Assembly (NCBI GenBank): GCA_012728895.1
Contig: JAAYEG010000038.1
Location: forward strand, 1 to 64,000
From: Methanospirillum sp.
GTDB lineage: Archaea > Halobacteriota > Methanomicrobia > Methanomicrobiales > Methanospirillaceae
Direction of reading: 5' to 3'
DNA length: 64,000 bases
Shown here: positions 33,825 through 42,961 of the stretch, one piece after another
Layout: each line of letters starts with the position of its first letter
How positions within the stretch are numbered: the stretch's first letter is position 1
Notes under the pieces: model-generated
Seen by the model: only the letters and a program-made list of their open reading frames with translations
Told to the model about the DNA's origin: nothing
Database searches by the model: none
Position numbers and translations under genes: made by a program

Positions 33825-34440
33825 GGGGGACCCGGAGCCGCTCGGAAGCCTGTCCCGTCGCCGGTACCTCCGGGCCCGGGCTTCCCCGTTTTCTGACAAC
33901 CTCCGCCGGATCGTGAGCCCGGTCTCGTGGTAACAATCCCCGGGTTCAGCGGGATATCCTGCGTGACGCACGGCGGTACTGCCTATGCCCACCGAAGGTC
34001 CCACGACGGGACCGGTACTTCTCCACCCGGGCTCCCCGCAGCGTGCACGGGAGACGGAGCGGGCCCGTACGGCGGTCCTGTCAGGATGCTTTCCCCACTG
34101 GCCACCGGGTCGTCGCGTCCCGGACCGGATCCGATCCGGCCGGGGTGAGACGGAGAGACGGCTCGGGATTGCGCCGGCCCCGAGAGGCGATGAACGCTGA
34201 CGCCAGTTCCGGGAAGCCCGTCCGGGATCTCCCTGTGCCGAGCGTCGGGCTCCAAGATCGCCGCTTCGCCCGCTTTCAGTCGGGCAAAAGGCAGCTCGAC
34301 TGGCGTCGACCGGCGGCAGGCCGGGGCTGGCCGGTCGTGGAGCGGGCGGGGGAGATGAGGAAAAGGCTCCGAATGTCGTCCATGGACAGACAGGGAAACC
34401 GTTCGTGCTCGAGCGGCTGATAAGGAGGGAGGGTGCGGGT
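33825..34440. other. 0.6-kb intergenic stretch, nothing identified
   Basis: Between the esterase gene and the convergent spt5 gene. The open frames here are overlapping and rich in Arg, Pro and Gly, the pattern of G+C-rich non-coding sequence, and none has a matching ribosome-binding site or family resemblance. No RNA gene or insertion-sequence ends are visible. Confidence 0.5.
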
Positions 34441-34920
34441 TCAGTCGTCCGGCTCGCGCGTGTCGATTACACGGACGTTATCGCCCCGCACCGTGATCGG
34501 AATCGGGACCAGGGACTCGTAGAGCTCGACCGTGATCTCCTCCTTGCCGGTGTCAACGCGCTTGACCACGGCCTTCTCGCCCTTGAACGGCCCCGCGATC
34601 AGTTCGACGATCGTTCCCTCGTTGATCCCCGAGACGACCGGTTTCGGGACGAGGAAGTGCTGGATCTCGTCGAACGAGGTCTCGCCGCGGACGACGGCAC
34701 GCGCATGGGGAACGCGCTCGACCAGCTGCTCCATCCGGGCGAACTCCTCCGGGGTCTCCACCAGCACATACCCCTTGAGCTCCTTCGGAGCGATCACCGC
34801 GTAGACCTTGATGTCGGACTGCTCGACCGCCTTCTGGATATTGTCGGCCACCGTCCGCTCCTGCTTCGAGGTCGTCTTGACCGCGAAGTAATGGAGCCCG
34901 GGGCTTTCGTCCCCGTTCAC
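34441..34920 (-). CDS. spt5: Transcription elongation factor Spt5 (NusG homologue)
   Basis: A 159-residue archaeal Spt5, which closes the RNA polymerase clamp and promotes processive elongation. The N-terminal NGN domain reads LHYFAVKTTSKQERTVADNI, with KGYVLVETPEEF, and the C-terminal KOW domain reads VELIAGPFKGEKAVVKRVD. Length and architecture are normal; bacterial NusG-like ribosome contact is possible. It overlaps secE by four bases (ATGA) and is the last gene of the dtdA-ftsZ-secE-spt5 operon, echoing the widespread secE-nusG/spt5 pairing. No terminator is evident downstream. Confidence 0.96.
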   Translation of the reverse strand: MNGDESPGLHYFAVKTTSKQERTVADNIQKAVEQSDIKVYAVIAPKELKGYVLVETPEEFARMEQLVERVPHARAVVRGETSFDEIQHFLVPKPVVSGINEGTIVELIAGPFKGEKAVVKRVDTGKEEITVELYESLVPIPITVRGDNVRVIDTREPDD

Positions 34921-35141
34921 GAAGGTAACACCAGCATCAGTTCGTAGATCGCAAACCCGATGATCCCGATGATCACAACACCGGCCGCAGCCACGAGCGC
35001 GATCTTCGTGAACTCGTCGCGCGTCGGCGTCCGGGCGAGCTTGAGAACCCGCCAGTACTTGCGGAAGAGTTCCTCGTTGACGCTGCCCTTCGAGATCTTG
35101 ACATCCTTGACCTGGTCGCGAAGCGTGCTGAGATCTACCAT
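34917..35141 (-). CDS. secE: Protein translocase subunit SecE/Sec61-gamma
   Basis: A 74-residue tail-anchored subunit of the Sec translocon. The amphipathic N-terminal helix carries the conserved KYWRVLKLARTPTRDEF, followed by a single transmembrane helix IALVAAAGVVIIGIIGFAIY. The length and layout match archaeal SecE. It starts seven bases after ftsZ and overlaps spt5 by four. It would work in the membrane with SecY, which is not in this window. Confidence 0.95.
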   Translation of the reverse strand: MVDLSTLRDQVKDVKISKGSVNEELFRKYWRVLKLARTPTRDEFTKIALVAAAGVVIIGIIGFAIYELMLVLPS

Positions 35142-35148
35142 GACGAAA

Positions 35149-36246
35149 TCACTTGAGGAAGTCGATGTCGAACTGCCGGCTCACGACCGGCGTCTTCTTC
35201 TCGGAGCGTCCGTAGATCTGAGGCGACCGGACGCCCGTGACGACGAGCATGGTCCGCATTTTGTGCTCCATGTCGGGGTCGATCTGCGCGCCCCAGATGA
35301 TACGGGCGTTCGGGTCGATCCGGTTGTAGACCTCCTGGACGACGCCCTCGGCCTCTTCCATGGTCATGTCGGGGCCACCGACCACGTTGACGAGGGCCGC
35401 CGTCGCGCCGGAGATCTCGACGTCGAGGAGGGGCGAGCGGAGCGCCTTCTTGACCGAGTCGATCGCCTTGTCCTCCGAGTCCGATTCGCCCATGCCGATC
35501 ATCGCGACCCCGCCACGCTCCATGACCGTCCGGACATCGGCGAAGTCGAGGTTGACCAGGCCGGGCATGGTGATCAGCTCGGTGATCCCCTTGACCGCCC
35601 GCATCAGCACCTCGTCGGCCACCTTGAACGCGGCGTAGAGGGGGAGCCGCGGCACGACCTCGAGGAGCCGGTCGTTCGGGACCACGATCACCGTGTCCGC
35701 GACGTCGCGCAGGCGCTCGAGTCCGGCCTCAGCGTTCTCCATTCGGATCGCCCCCTCCGCGACGAACGGCAGGGTGACGATGGCGATCGTCAGCGCGCCC
35801 TCCTCGCGGGCCGCCTTCGAGATGACGGGCGCGCAGCCCGTCCCGGTGCCGCCGCCGAGACCCGCCGTGATGAAGACCATGTCCGCGCCCGAGACGGCGC
35901 GCCGGATCTCCTCCTCGGTCTCAAGGGCGGCTTCCTCGCCGATCTGCGGGAGCGAACCGGCGCCGAGGCCCCGCGTCCGCTGCCGGCCGATCAGGATCCG
36001 CTGGTCGGCCTGGACCCTCGAAAGGTGCTGGGCGTCGGTGTTCACCGCGATGAGGCGGGCCCCGTGGATGCCCTCCTCCATCATCCGGGTGATCGTGTTG
36101 GACCCCCCGCCACCGCAGCCGATCACGACGATCTCGGTTCGGAGCTCGCGGAGCACCTCCTCGAGGTCCTCGTTGTTCTGTGAATAATCCATCATGTGGT
36201 CGCTATCCTTGACCCGTGCGAGCGCTTCCTCGACTATTGACCTCAT
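35149..36246 (-). CDS. ftsZ: Cell division GTPase FtsZ
   Basis: A 365-residue tubulin-like GTPase forming the division ring. The nucleotide-binding elements are visible: [29 protein letters not shown], the tubulin signature [20 protein letters not shown], and the T7-type catalytic loop [15 protein letters not shown] with its Asp. The C-terminal domain ends in a short tail without an obvious conserved Leu/Pro peptide but ending RQFDIDFLK, as in many archaeal FtsZ1-type proteins. It follows dtdA with an ATGA overlap and precedes secE. Another FtsZ paralogue elsewhere is likely. Confidence 0.96.
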   Translation of the reverse strand: MRSIVEEALARVKDSDHMMDYSQNNEDLEEVLRELRTEIVVIGCGGGGSNTITRMMEEGIHGARLIAVNTDAQHLSRVQADQRILIGRQRTRGLGAGSLPQIGEEAALETEEEIRRAVSGADMVFITAGLGGGTGTGCAPVISKAAREEGALTIAIVTLPFVAEGAIRMENAEAGLERLRDVADTVIVVPNDRLLEVVPRLPLYAAFKVADEVLMRAVKGITELITMPGLVNLDFADVRTVMERGGVAMIGMGESDSEDKAIDSVKKALRSPLLDVEISGATAALVNVVGGPDMTMEEAEGVVQEVYNRIDPNARIIWGAQIDPDMEHKMRTMLVVTGVRSPQIYGRSEKKTPVVSRQFDIDFLK

Positions 36247-37541
36247 AGATACTTCTCCAACCCCTCTACAAAGATCTCGGTGGCGCAGGGGGACCTCACC
36301 ATCTCCGGGCGTATCTCCAGTCCGTCGATGACCACGGGTTCGCCGCGCTGGAGCCGTCCGAACAGCGCTCCCTGGGGCACGCCGAGTGCGGACGCCTTTT
36401 CGGGATCGAACCTGTCTCGTCTGATGATCAGACGGTCGCCCACGATGGCGGTCTGCTGGTTACCCGTTATGGTTTTTACACACAGGGTTATTAAATCATG
36501 TATGATCTGGTCCGCGCAGGCCGACGGGACGAGCAGGATCGGCAGGGGCCGGCCGCCCTCGACCAGAGAGGCGATCGGCAGGGTGTCGAATCTCTCCAGG
36601 AGCCCCCCGCTGTCCCCGCGGAGAGCCCCGGCGACGAGCGCCCCGTCGAGACGAACCGGGACCGGGTCCGGGCAGGAGGTGAGTCTCCCGATCCGGAGCG
36701 AGGCACCAGGGGCGACATCTGCGGCGAGCGCGAGCAGGGCGGCGTAATCGCTCCACGGGAGAGTCCCCAGGTTCCCGAGCGACCCCTCGCCCAGGACGGG
36801 CAGCCCAGCCTGTTCGAGCTGCCCGGCGAGCCGGTCCTGCCCGCCGCTCTGCACGGCTTTCCGGTCGACGTACGCGGCCACCGCGCCCGAGACCCGTGCG
36901 AGGCGTTCGATCGTCCCCACATCGAGCCGATCGAGGTCGATCGACCTGACGATGTGGCCGAACGCACCGCGGGTGGAGAGCGCGATGGCGGTCTGGCGGG
37001 CCGCGTACTGCGTGCCCCCGAACCCGAGGAGCGGGACCGCGAGCGGATCCGGCCCCGCGGTCAGGACGGCCCGGGCGACGGCATCGGCCGCGGAGGGGTC
37101 GGTCCACTGCTCGATTCCCGACCCGATCTCGACGAAGCAGGACGGGGTCTCGAGGTCGGTCGGGCCGTGGTGGGTCCGCTCGTAGCTGGCGCGGTAGCCC
37201 GGCGGAGCGAGCGCGGCGAGCCGGCGGAGCACGGACTGCATGAATCCGGGGGAGCAGGGGGCCGCGCGGTCCGCCTCGCCGCCAAGCACCGCCTCGCCGA
37301 CGTTCCCGGTCGCGTGGACCGTCAGCTGCGGGACCGGCCGCACCGAGGTGTGGCGGGAGAGGAAGACCAGGAGGTCCGCGTCCAGGTCGCGGTCCACCCG
37401 CCCGGCGTGGACGAGCCGCCCGTCGACCTCGCGGAACTCCCAGTCGTGGACCGGTCGCAGCTCCGGCACCAGCGCCTCGCAGCGGGCCCGGATCCCGACG
37501 CCGGCCGGGTCGTCCCGGGAATTGATGCCTGTGATGCGCAT
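36243..37541 (-). CDS. dtdA: D-aminoacyl-tRNA deacylase (archaeal GEK1 type)
   Basis: A 432-residue proofreading enzyme that frees D-amino acids from mischarged tRNA. The N-terminal deacylase domain has [57 protein letters not shown] and the [16 protein letters not shown] segment, diagnostic of archaeal/plant DtdA. The C-terminal 130 residues ([20 protein letters not shown] and onwards) form the usual extension seen in Methanomicrobiales-type proteins. It is the first gene of the operon with ftsZ (overlap ATGA). A divergent gene begins 93 bases away at 37634. Confidence 0.93.
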   Translation of the reverse strand: MRITGINSRDDPAGVGIRARCEALVPELRPVHDWEFREVDGRLVHAGRVDRDLDADLLVFLSRHTSVRPVPQLTVHATGNVGEAVLGGEADRAAPCSPGFMQSVLRRLAALAPPGYRASYERTHHGPTDLETPSCFVEIGSGIEQWTDPSAADAVARAVLTAGPDPLAVPLLGFGGTQYAARQTAIALSTRGAFGHIVRSIDLDRLDVGTIERLARVSGAVAAYVDRKAVQSGGQDRLAGQLEQAGLPVLGEGSLGNLGTLPWSDYAALLALAADVAPGASLRIGRLTSCPDPVPVRLDGALVAGALRGDSGGLLERFDTLPIASLVEGGRPLPILLVPSACADQIIHDLITLCVKTITGNQQTAIVGDRLIIRRDRFDPEKASALGVPQGALFGRLQRGEPVVIDGLEIRPEMVRSPCATEIFVEGLEKYL

Positions 37542-37633
37542 GCCTGCCAGAGCGTGGACCGTCCCGCCTCAAGAGTCCTCTGGTCGAGAGCGCCTGGACA
37601 AAACCTATCTCTCCCGCCCGCGAGTAAGATCGC

Positions 37634-37807
37634 ATGGACGAGATCAAGATCCGACAGGCATTCGACGAGATGGGCATCGAGGGTGAGATCCGTTGTCCCC
37701 AGGCCTTCGCTATCGCCGCCAAGTACGGGATTCCGAAGGAGGATATCGGGACGTTCTGCAACCAGCACGATGTGAAGATCCGGGGCTGCCAGCTCGGCTG
37801 CTTCTGA
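37634..37807 (+). CDS. 57-residue Cys-rich protein coupled to moeA
   Basis: ATG at 37634 to TGA at 37805-37807 encodes a 57-residue protein. It starts MDEIKIRQAFDEMGIEGEI, continues RCPQAFAIAAKYGIPKEDIG and ends TFCNQHDVKIRGCQLGCF. The middle looks like a helix-turn-helix fold, and four cysteines are spaced C-x(22)-C-x(9)-C-x(3)-C. The ending GCQLGCF is reminiscent of short methanogen proteins near molybdopterin or formylmethanofuran/formate dehydrogenase genes, but I cannot name the family. Its TGA overlaps the moeA ATG (TGATG), so translation is coupled. A regulatory or metal-binding role in molybdenum/tungsten cofactor handling is a guess. Confidence 0.85.
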   Translation: MDEIKIRQAFDEMGIEGEIRCPQAFAIAAKYGIPKEDIGTFCNQHDVKIRGCQLGCF

Positions 37808-39012
37808 TGGTTCGGTTCCTCTCCGTCGTCCCGGTCGAGGAGGCGGTCCGGGTCGCGACCGGGCTCGCACGCCCGGTCGGCACCGAGGTCGTCCAGATCG
37901 AGGAAGCGGCCGGGAGGGTCCTCGCGGTCGACGTGACGGCCGACGCGGACCTCCCGGGCTTTCGCCGCTCCACGGTCGATGGCTACGCGGTTCGCGCATC
38001 CGAGACGATCGGGGCGTCGGAGGCCCTTCCCTCGATCTTCCGGCTCGCGGGGCGGGTCTCGATGGGTGCCGGGGCGCCGTTCACGCTCGGCCCCGCCGAG
38101 TGCGCCTACGTCCCGACGGGCGGCGAAGTCCCCGAGGGCGCGAACGCGGTGGCGATGGTGGAGCACGCCGAGGTTCTCGGCGGGGAGGTGCTGATCGGCC
38201 GGCCGGTGGCGGACGGCGAGAACATGATCCTGCCCGACGAGGACTTCGCGGCCGGCGAGGTCGTGGTCCCGGCAGGGCGCCGGCTCTCCCCCCAGGATGT
38301 GGGGGCGCTCGCCGCGATCGGCCGGGGATCGGTCGAGGTCCGCCGGCGGCCCGTGGTGGGCATCCTCTCGACCGGGAACGAGGTCGTCCCGGTGGACGCG
38401 GCGCCGGGGCGGAGCGAGGTCCGGGACGTGAACTCGTACCTCCTCCGGGCGTTCTGCCGGGAGCGCGGCTGCGAAACCCGGTTCTACGGCATCGTCCGCG
38501 ACGAGCCGGGCGCCCTCCGCGCCGCCCTCGAGACCGCCGGGCGGGAGTGCGACGCGCTCCTGGTCTCGGGGGGATCGTCCAAGGACGACCGCGACCTGGG
38601 CGCCCGGACGATCGCAGACCTGGGCGCGGTCCTGGTCCACGGGATCGCACTCGCGCCGGGCAAGCCCACGATCGTCGGCCGGGTGGGGGAGGTGCCCGCG
38701 CTCGGGCTGCCGGGCCACCCGGCGTCGACCTTCGTGGTCATGCTCGTGGTCGCGGGGCCCATGCTCGCAGTGCTTTCCGGCGACACGACCGACCGCTCGC
38801 GGCGGGTCCGCGCCCGTCTCGCCGAGAACGTTCCCTCGGCCCGGGGGCGCGAGGACTACGTCCGCGTGACGGTGCGCGACGGCACGGCGCGCCCCGTCTT
38901 CGCGAAGTCGGGGCTCCTCAACTCGCTCGTCCGCGCGGACGGGCTGCTCAGGGTGCCCGCGGGTCGCGAGGGCTTCGAGACCGGGGACGAGGTGGAGGTG
39001 CTGTTGTGGTGA
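37807..39012 (+). CDS. moeA: Molybdopterin molybdenumtransferase MoeA
   Basis: A 401-residue enzyme that inserts molybdate (or tungstate) into adenylated molybdopterin. It shows the MoeA N-terminal region FLSVVPVEEAVRVA, the FRRSTVDGYAVRASE active-site region, AVAMVEHAEV, the MogA-like domain with GILSTGNEVV, SGGSSKDDRD and ALAPGKPTIVGR, GLPGHPAST and the C-terminal domain ending EVEVLLW. The ATG at 37807 overlaps the stop of the 57-residue protein. A second MoeA gene follows immediately at 39009. Methanogens need this cofactor for formylmethanofuran and formate dehydrogenases. Confidence 0.95.
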   Translation: MVRFLSVVPVEEAVRVATGLARPVGTEVVQIEEAAGRVLAVDVTADADLPGFRRSTVDGYAVRASETIGASEALPSIFRLAGRVSMGAGAPFTLGPAECAYVPTGGEVPEGANAVAMVEHAEVLGGEVLIGRPVADGENMILPDEDFAAGEVVVPAGRRLSPQDVGALAAIGRGSVEVRRRPVVGILSTGNEVVPVDAAPGRSEVRDVNSYLLRAFCRERGCETRFYGIVRDEPGALRAALETAGRECDALLVSGGSSKDDRDLGARTIADLGAVLVHGIALAPGKPTIVGRVGEVPALGLPGHPASTFVVMLVVAGPMLAVLSGDTTDRSRRVRARLAENVPSARGREDYVRVTVRDGTARPVFAKSGLLNSLVRADGLLRVPAGREGFETGDEVEVLLW

Positions 39013-40868
39013 AGCGCTACCTCGCGGTCGTTTCGCTCGAGGAGGCGCTGGAGGTCCTCGGGACCGGGTTCACGTACCCCCGCCCGTCGGAGACCGTCCC
39101 GCTCGAGGAGGCGGTCGGGCGCGTGACCGTGGCGCCGGTCCACGCCCGGTTCTCGGTCCCGGAGGTCCACCTCTCGGCCATGGACGGCATCGCGGTCCGC
39201 GCGGCCGAGACGGCCGGCGCGAGCGAGGGGCGGCCCGTGCGGCTCCTGGACGCGCTCCGGGTCAACACGGGCAACGTGGTCCCACCGCCGTACGACGCCG
39301 TGATCATGATCGAGGACGTGCTGATCAACGACGACGGCACGTTCACCATCCGGAAGGCCGCCGCCCCCTGGCAGCACGTCCGGCCGGCGGGAGAGGACAT
39401 CGGGGAGACCGAGATGGTCGTGCCGCGGGGCCGCCGGCTCCGCGCCGAGGACCTGGGGGCGCTCGCTGCCTACGGCCTGACGGGCGTCGAGGTCGCGACC
39501 GTCCGGGTCGGCTTCGTCCCGACCGGCTCGGAGCTGGTCCCGCACGGCCGGCGGCCCGAGCCGGGGCAGGTCGTGGAGTCGAACACCCTCTTCGCCTCGG
39601 CGTGGCTCGCCTCGCTCGGGTGCCGCTGCACGCGGTTCCCGAACACGCCCGACGAGTACGGGCTAATCCGCGACCGGATACGGGAGGCCGTCGCCGTGAA
39701 CGACCTGGTGATCGTCTCGGCCGGGTCGTCCGCGGGGACCCGCGACTACACCGCCGACGTGGTCGCGGAGCTCGGCGAGGTCCTGGTCCACGGCGTCGCG
39801 ATCAAGCCGGGCAAGCCGGTGATCATCGGCCGGGTCGACGGTAAGCCGGTCATCGGCCTCCCGGGGTACCCGCTCTCGGCGCTGACCGTGCTCCGCGAGA
39901 TCGTGCTCCCCGTCCTCGCCCGGTTCGGGCTGCCGTCGCCGGCCCCGGAGGAGGTCGAGGCCGTGCTCGCCTCGCCCCTGACGAAGGAGGTCGGCTCGGA
40001 CGAGTTCGTGCTCCTCGCGATCGGGCGCGTGGGCGACCGCTGGGTCGCCATCCCGCAGTCGCGGGGCGCCGGGGTCCAGATGGCCGTGGTCCGGTCGAAC
40101 GCCTACCTCCGGGTGCCGGCCCGGACCGAGGGGCTCGAGGCCGGCGCGGAGGTCCCGGTCCGCCTGAGCGTGCCGCGGAGCGAGGCGGAGCGGGCCCTGC
40201 TGGTCACCGGGTCGCACGACCCGGCCGTCGACGTCCTGGCGGACCTGCTCTCGGCGGAGGGGATCGACCTCCACTCGGCCCACGTGGGCTCGACGGGCGG
40301 GATCTTCGCGCTCCGGCGGGGGCACTGCCACGCGGCCCCGATGCACCTGCTCGCCCCCGACGGCGACTTCAACATCCCGTTCCTGCGGCAGTACCTGCCC
40401 GGGCAGCGGGTCCTGCTGGTCTGCGTCGCCGAGCGGCAGCAGGGGATCATCTCGCGGGACGGGCTCGGGATCGAGGCGATCACCGGGCACGCGTTCGCGA
40501 ACCGCCAGCGGGGCTCGGGCACGCGGATGCTGCTCGACCGCTGGCTCGACGAGCACGGCGTGGAGCCGGCGCGGGTCCGCGGCTACGACCGCGAGTTCAC
40601 GACCCACCTCGGCGTCGCCGTCGCCGTGAAGTCGGGCGAGGCGGAGATGGGGCTCGGGGTCTATTCGGCCGCGCAGGCCCTCGGGCTCGCGTTCGCCCCG
40701 GTGGCGACGGAGCGGTACGAGCTCGCGCTCGACCCCGGCTCGCTCCAGGACCCCCGGGTGTCGGCGCTGGTCGACGCGATCTCGTCCGACGCCTTCCGTG
40801 CCCGGCTCGAGGCCCTCGGCGGGTACGACCTCACCTTCAACGGGGAACGCCGCTTCTCGCTGCCCTGA
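39009..40868 (+). CDS. moeA: MoeA-type protein fused to periplasmic-binding-like domain
   Basis: A 619-residue protein with MoeA core (residues 1-395: LSAMDGIAVRAAETAGA, VIMIEDV, VRPAGEDIGETEMVV, GFVPTGSELVPHG, SAGSSAGTRDY, IKPGKPVIIGR, GLPGYPLSA) and a C-terminal PBP-like/LysR-effector-type domain (from about residue 400: ERALLVTGSHDPAVDVLADL, then HVGSTGGIFALRRGHCHAAP). The same fusion occurs in many archaea and some bacteria, where the extra domain may sense or bind molybdate or tungstate. The start GTG overlaps the moeA stop (GTGA). Having two MoeA genes in tandem may reflect separate Mo and W insertion. Its 3' end overlaps the convergent gene at 40837 by 32 bases. Confidence 0.93.
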   Translation: MKRYLAVVSLEEALEVLGTGFTYPRPSETVPLEEAVGRVTVAPVHARFSVPEVHLSAMDGIAVRAAETAGASEGRPVRLLDALRVNTGNVVPPPYDAVIMIEDVLINDDGTFTIRKAAAPWQHVRPAGEDIGETEMVVPRGRRLRAEDLGALAAYGLTGVEVATVRVGFVPTGSELVPHGRRPEPGQVVESNTLFASAWLASLGCRCTRFPNTPDEYGLIRDRIREAVAVNDLVIVSAGSSAGTRDYTADVVAELGEVLVHGVAIKPGKPVIIGRVDGKPVIGLPGYPLSALTVLREIVLPVLARFGLPSPAPEEVEAVLASPLTKEVGSDEFVLLAIGRVGDRWVAIPQSRGAGVQMAVVRSNAYLRVPARTEGLEAGAEVPVRLSVPRSEAERALLVTGSHDPAVDVLADLLSAEGIDLHSAHVGSTGGIFALRRGHCHAAPMHLLAPDGDFNIPFLRQYLPGQRVLLVCVAERQQGIISRDGLGIEAITGHAFANRQRGSGTRMLLDRWLDEHGVEPARVRGYDREFTTHLGVAVAVKSGEAEMGLGVYSAAQALGLAFAPVATERYELALDPGSLQDPRVSALVDAISSDAFRARLEALGGYDLTFNGERRFSLP

Positions 40869-41289
40869 CCGCGGCGAGGGCGGCCTCCTCGGGGGTGGCG
40901 CAGGCGAGCGCCCCCGGGAGGTCCCACGAGCGGTAGCAGGCGACCGGGATCCCCTCTTTCAGCGCGATCGCCAGCTCCGAGAGCGTGCCGAACTCCCCGC
41001 CGACGGCGACCACGGAGTCGGCCGACTGGACCAGGATCACGTTTCTCGCATGGCCCATCCCGGTCCGGACGCGGACCGAGAGGTACGGGTTGCCGTCCGA
41101 GAGGTCGGGCAGGACGCCGACGACGAGCCCGCCGGCCTCGCGGGCGCCCCGGGCCGCGGCCTCCATGACCCCGCCCCGTCCGCCGGTCAGGACGACCGCG
41201 CCGCGTTCGGCGAGCGTTCGGCCGACCGTCCGTGCCGCCTCGAGCAGGTCCTCGCCGCAGACGCTCGCCCCGCAGACTGCGATCTGCAT
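40837..41289 (-). CDS. TIGR00725/LOG-like Rossmann protein
   Basis: A 150-residue Rossmann-fold protein of the TIGR00725 family, related to the lysine-decarboxylase-like/LOG nucleoside phosphoribohydrolases. It begins MQIAVCGASVCGEDLLEAAR, with ERGAVVLTGGRGGVMEAAAR corresponding to the PGGxGT-type loop and SVVAVGGEFGTLSELAIALK the second glycine-rich motif. The catalytic pattern of true LOG enzymes is only partly visible, so the activity is uncertain. It converges on the second moeA gene with a 32-base overlap and has its own presumed promoter near 41305. Confidence 0.88.
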   Translation of the reverse strand: MQIAVCGASVCGEDLLEAARTVGRTLAERGAVVLTGGRGGVMEAAARGAREAGGLVVGVLPDLSDGNPYLSVRVRTGMGHARNVILVQSADSVVAVGGEFGTLSELAIALKEGIPVACYRSWDLPGALACATPEEAALAAVRAARSGVPR

Positions 41290-41321
41290 GAAGACCGATC
41301 GATCGGGAAAATGAGTTAAGG

Positions 41322-42723
41322 TTACCGCCGCCGGGCAGCGAGGAGACCGATCCCGCCGAGCGCGGCGAACACAGCCGGAAGGCCGACGGGCGCCCTCGTC
41401 GTGGTCGGCGCTTCGGCGGTCGTGGCCGATGTGCCTGTCGCGGTCGGCGTCGGGGTCGTCGGGAGCAGGGTCGCTGTCGCGTTCGCCGTCGCGTTCACGG
41501 TCGCGGCGGAGGTCGCGTTCACGGCAACGCCCTCGGCAGAGACCTTGGTGACCATGATGTCCAGGGCTCCGGCACCCTTCGAATCCGTCTCTTCGACGAG
41601 TATCCAGCCGCCGTCCGAAGTCGGCTGGGAGGCATATCCCCGGTCATGGCCACTCCACGCGGTGAGGTTCGTCTCCCAGATCTTTACGCCATCTCGTCCG
41701 ATCTTCATGAGCTCGAAGTTCTCGATCCCGTCCGCGACGGTCTTCGAGCCGAACAGGACGTATCCGTCCGCCACCTCCTCGCCGTCCCACGCCCAGTCGA
41801 ATCCCGGACCGCCATAGGTCTTCTCCCACTGCTTCACTCCGTCCTTATCGACGCGAAGCACATTGATCTCGGAGCTCTGAGGCTGGGTGCCGTCCCCGAA
41901 TCCGGCTCCGAGGAATGAGCGCCCCACGACGAGAAAGCCGCCGTCCGAGGTGCGGTCGATGTCGAATCCGACCTCGTTTCGGTCGTCGCTCCCGTGAACT
42001 TCTCCCAGGCGCAGTCTCCCTCGGCGTCGATCTTCAGGAGGTAGGCGTCCCCGGTGGTCGCGCCCGGCCGGATCATTGCCCCGGCCACCACGTACCCGCC
42101 GTCGGCGGCCCCCACGATCGCGAAGCCCCGATCCTCCCCGTTTCCGCCGTAGCACTTCTCCCAGAGGCGGTTGCCGGCCCTGTCGACCTTCACTAGGTAG
42201 ATGTCTTTCGGACTCCGACTGTCCGCAGCCGATAGACCGACCGCGATGAACGAGCCGTCGGGGGTCTCAAGGGCATCGAGTCCCAGCGCCTCGCCACGGC
42301 CAGAGAAGTTGGCCTCGAAGACCTTCGTACCGTTCATGTCGACTTTCATCAGCAGGAGCCGCGAGGTCGCGTTCGGTCCAGTCGCGGTGTACCCGGTCAG
42401 GATGAAGCCGCCCGCGGCCTTATCGATGGCCGTGAAGTCGTCGTTCCCCGCCCCGCCGAACGTCTTCTGCCAGAGCTGGGTTCCGTTGACATCGATCTTG
42501 ACCAGGAACGCATCCTCGGTGCCGTTTGCGGGGTCGTATTGCCGACGAGCAGATACCCGCCGTCGCCGGACTCGAAGATGTGTTACGCGGTATCGATCCC
42601 GGGCCCGCCGATCACGCCTGTCCACTCCACGATCGGCGCGGACACGGCCGCCCCGATTCCCCCGACGAGGGCCTCGCACCCGAGGAACGCGACCACGGCA
42701 ACCAGTTGAGAGTTCGTCTTCAT
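41322..42723 (-). pseudogene. Disrupted exported beta-propeller-like surface protein
   Basis: On the minus strand a signal peptide (start ATG at 42723: MKTNSQLVAVVAFLGCEALV) leads into repeats of the form DGGYLVVG...LLKVDxxGxxxWEKxYG, ending in a Thr-rich linker and a C-terminal hydrophobic helix and RRR tail (LPAVFAALGGIGLLAARRR), a CTERM-like anchor. The frame is broken three times: a TAA early in the first repeat at about 42580, a frameshift near 42540 (ATACGACC region) and another near 42000 (GGAGCGACGACCG region). Adjacent intact pieces in different frames are still recognisable, so decay is recent. The gene beside it at 42962-44370 is a paralogue. Confidence 0.8.
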
Positions 42724-42961
42724 TGCTGCATCGCCCGTTCTTGGTTGTAAGCTCCGCGGGGTGTGGATTAAAACGCGACGAACAAGTTGCCGTGTTCGTC
42801 GATAGCCGAGCGGCGGGTGACGAGAGATCCCGCATCCATGCCAGGATAGGGACCGGAGACGTCCGGGCAGGCGGCGACCGTGCCCGTGGAGGCGCCCCGG
42901 GGGGGGGGCGAGCGAGACGACCGCCGGAGGAGGGAGACGGTGCCGGCACCGGAAAGAGGGG

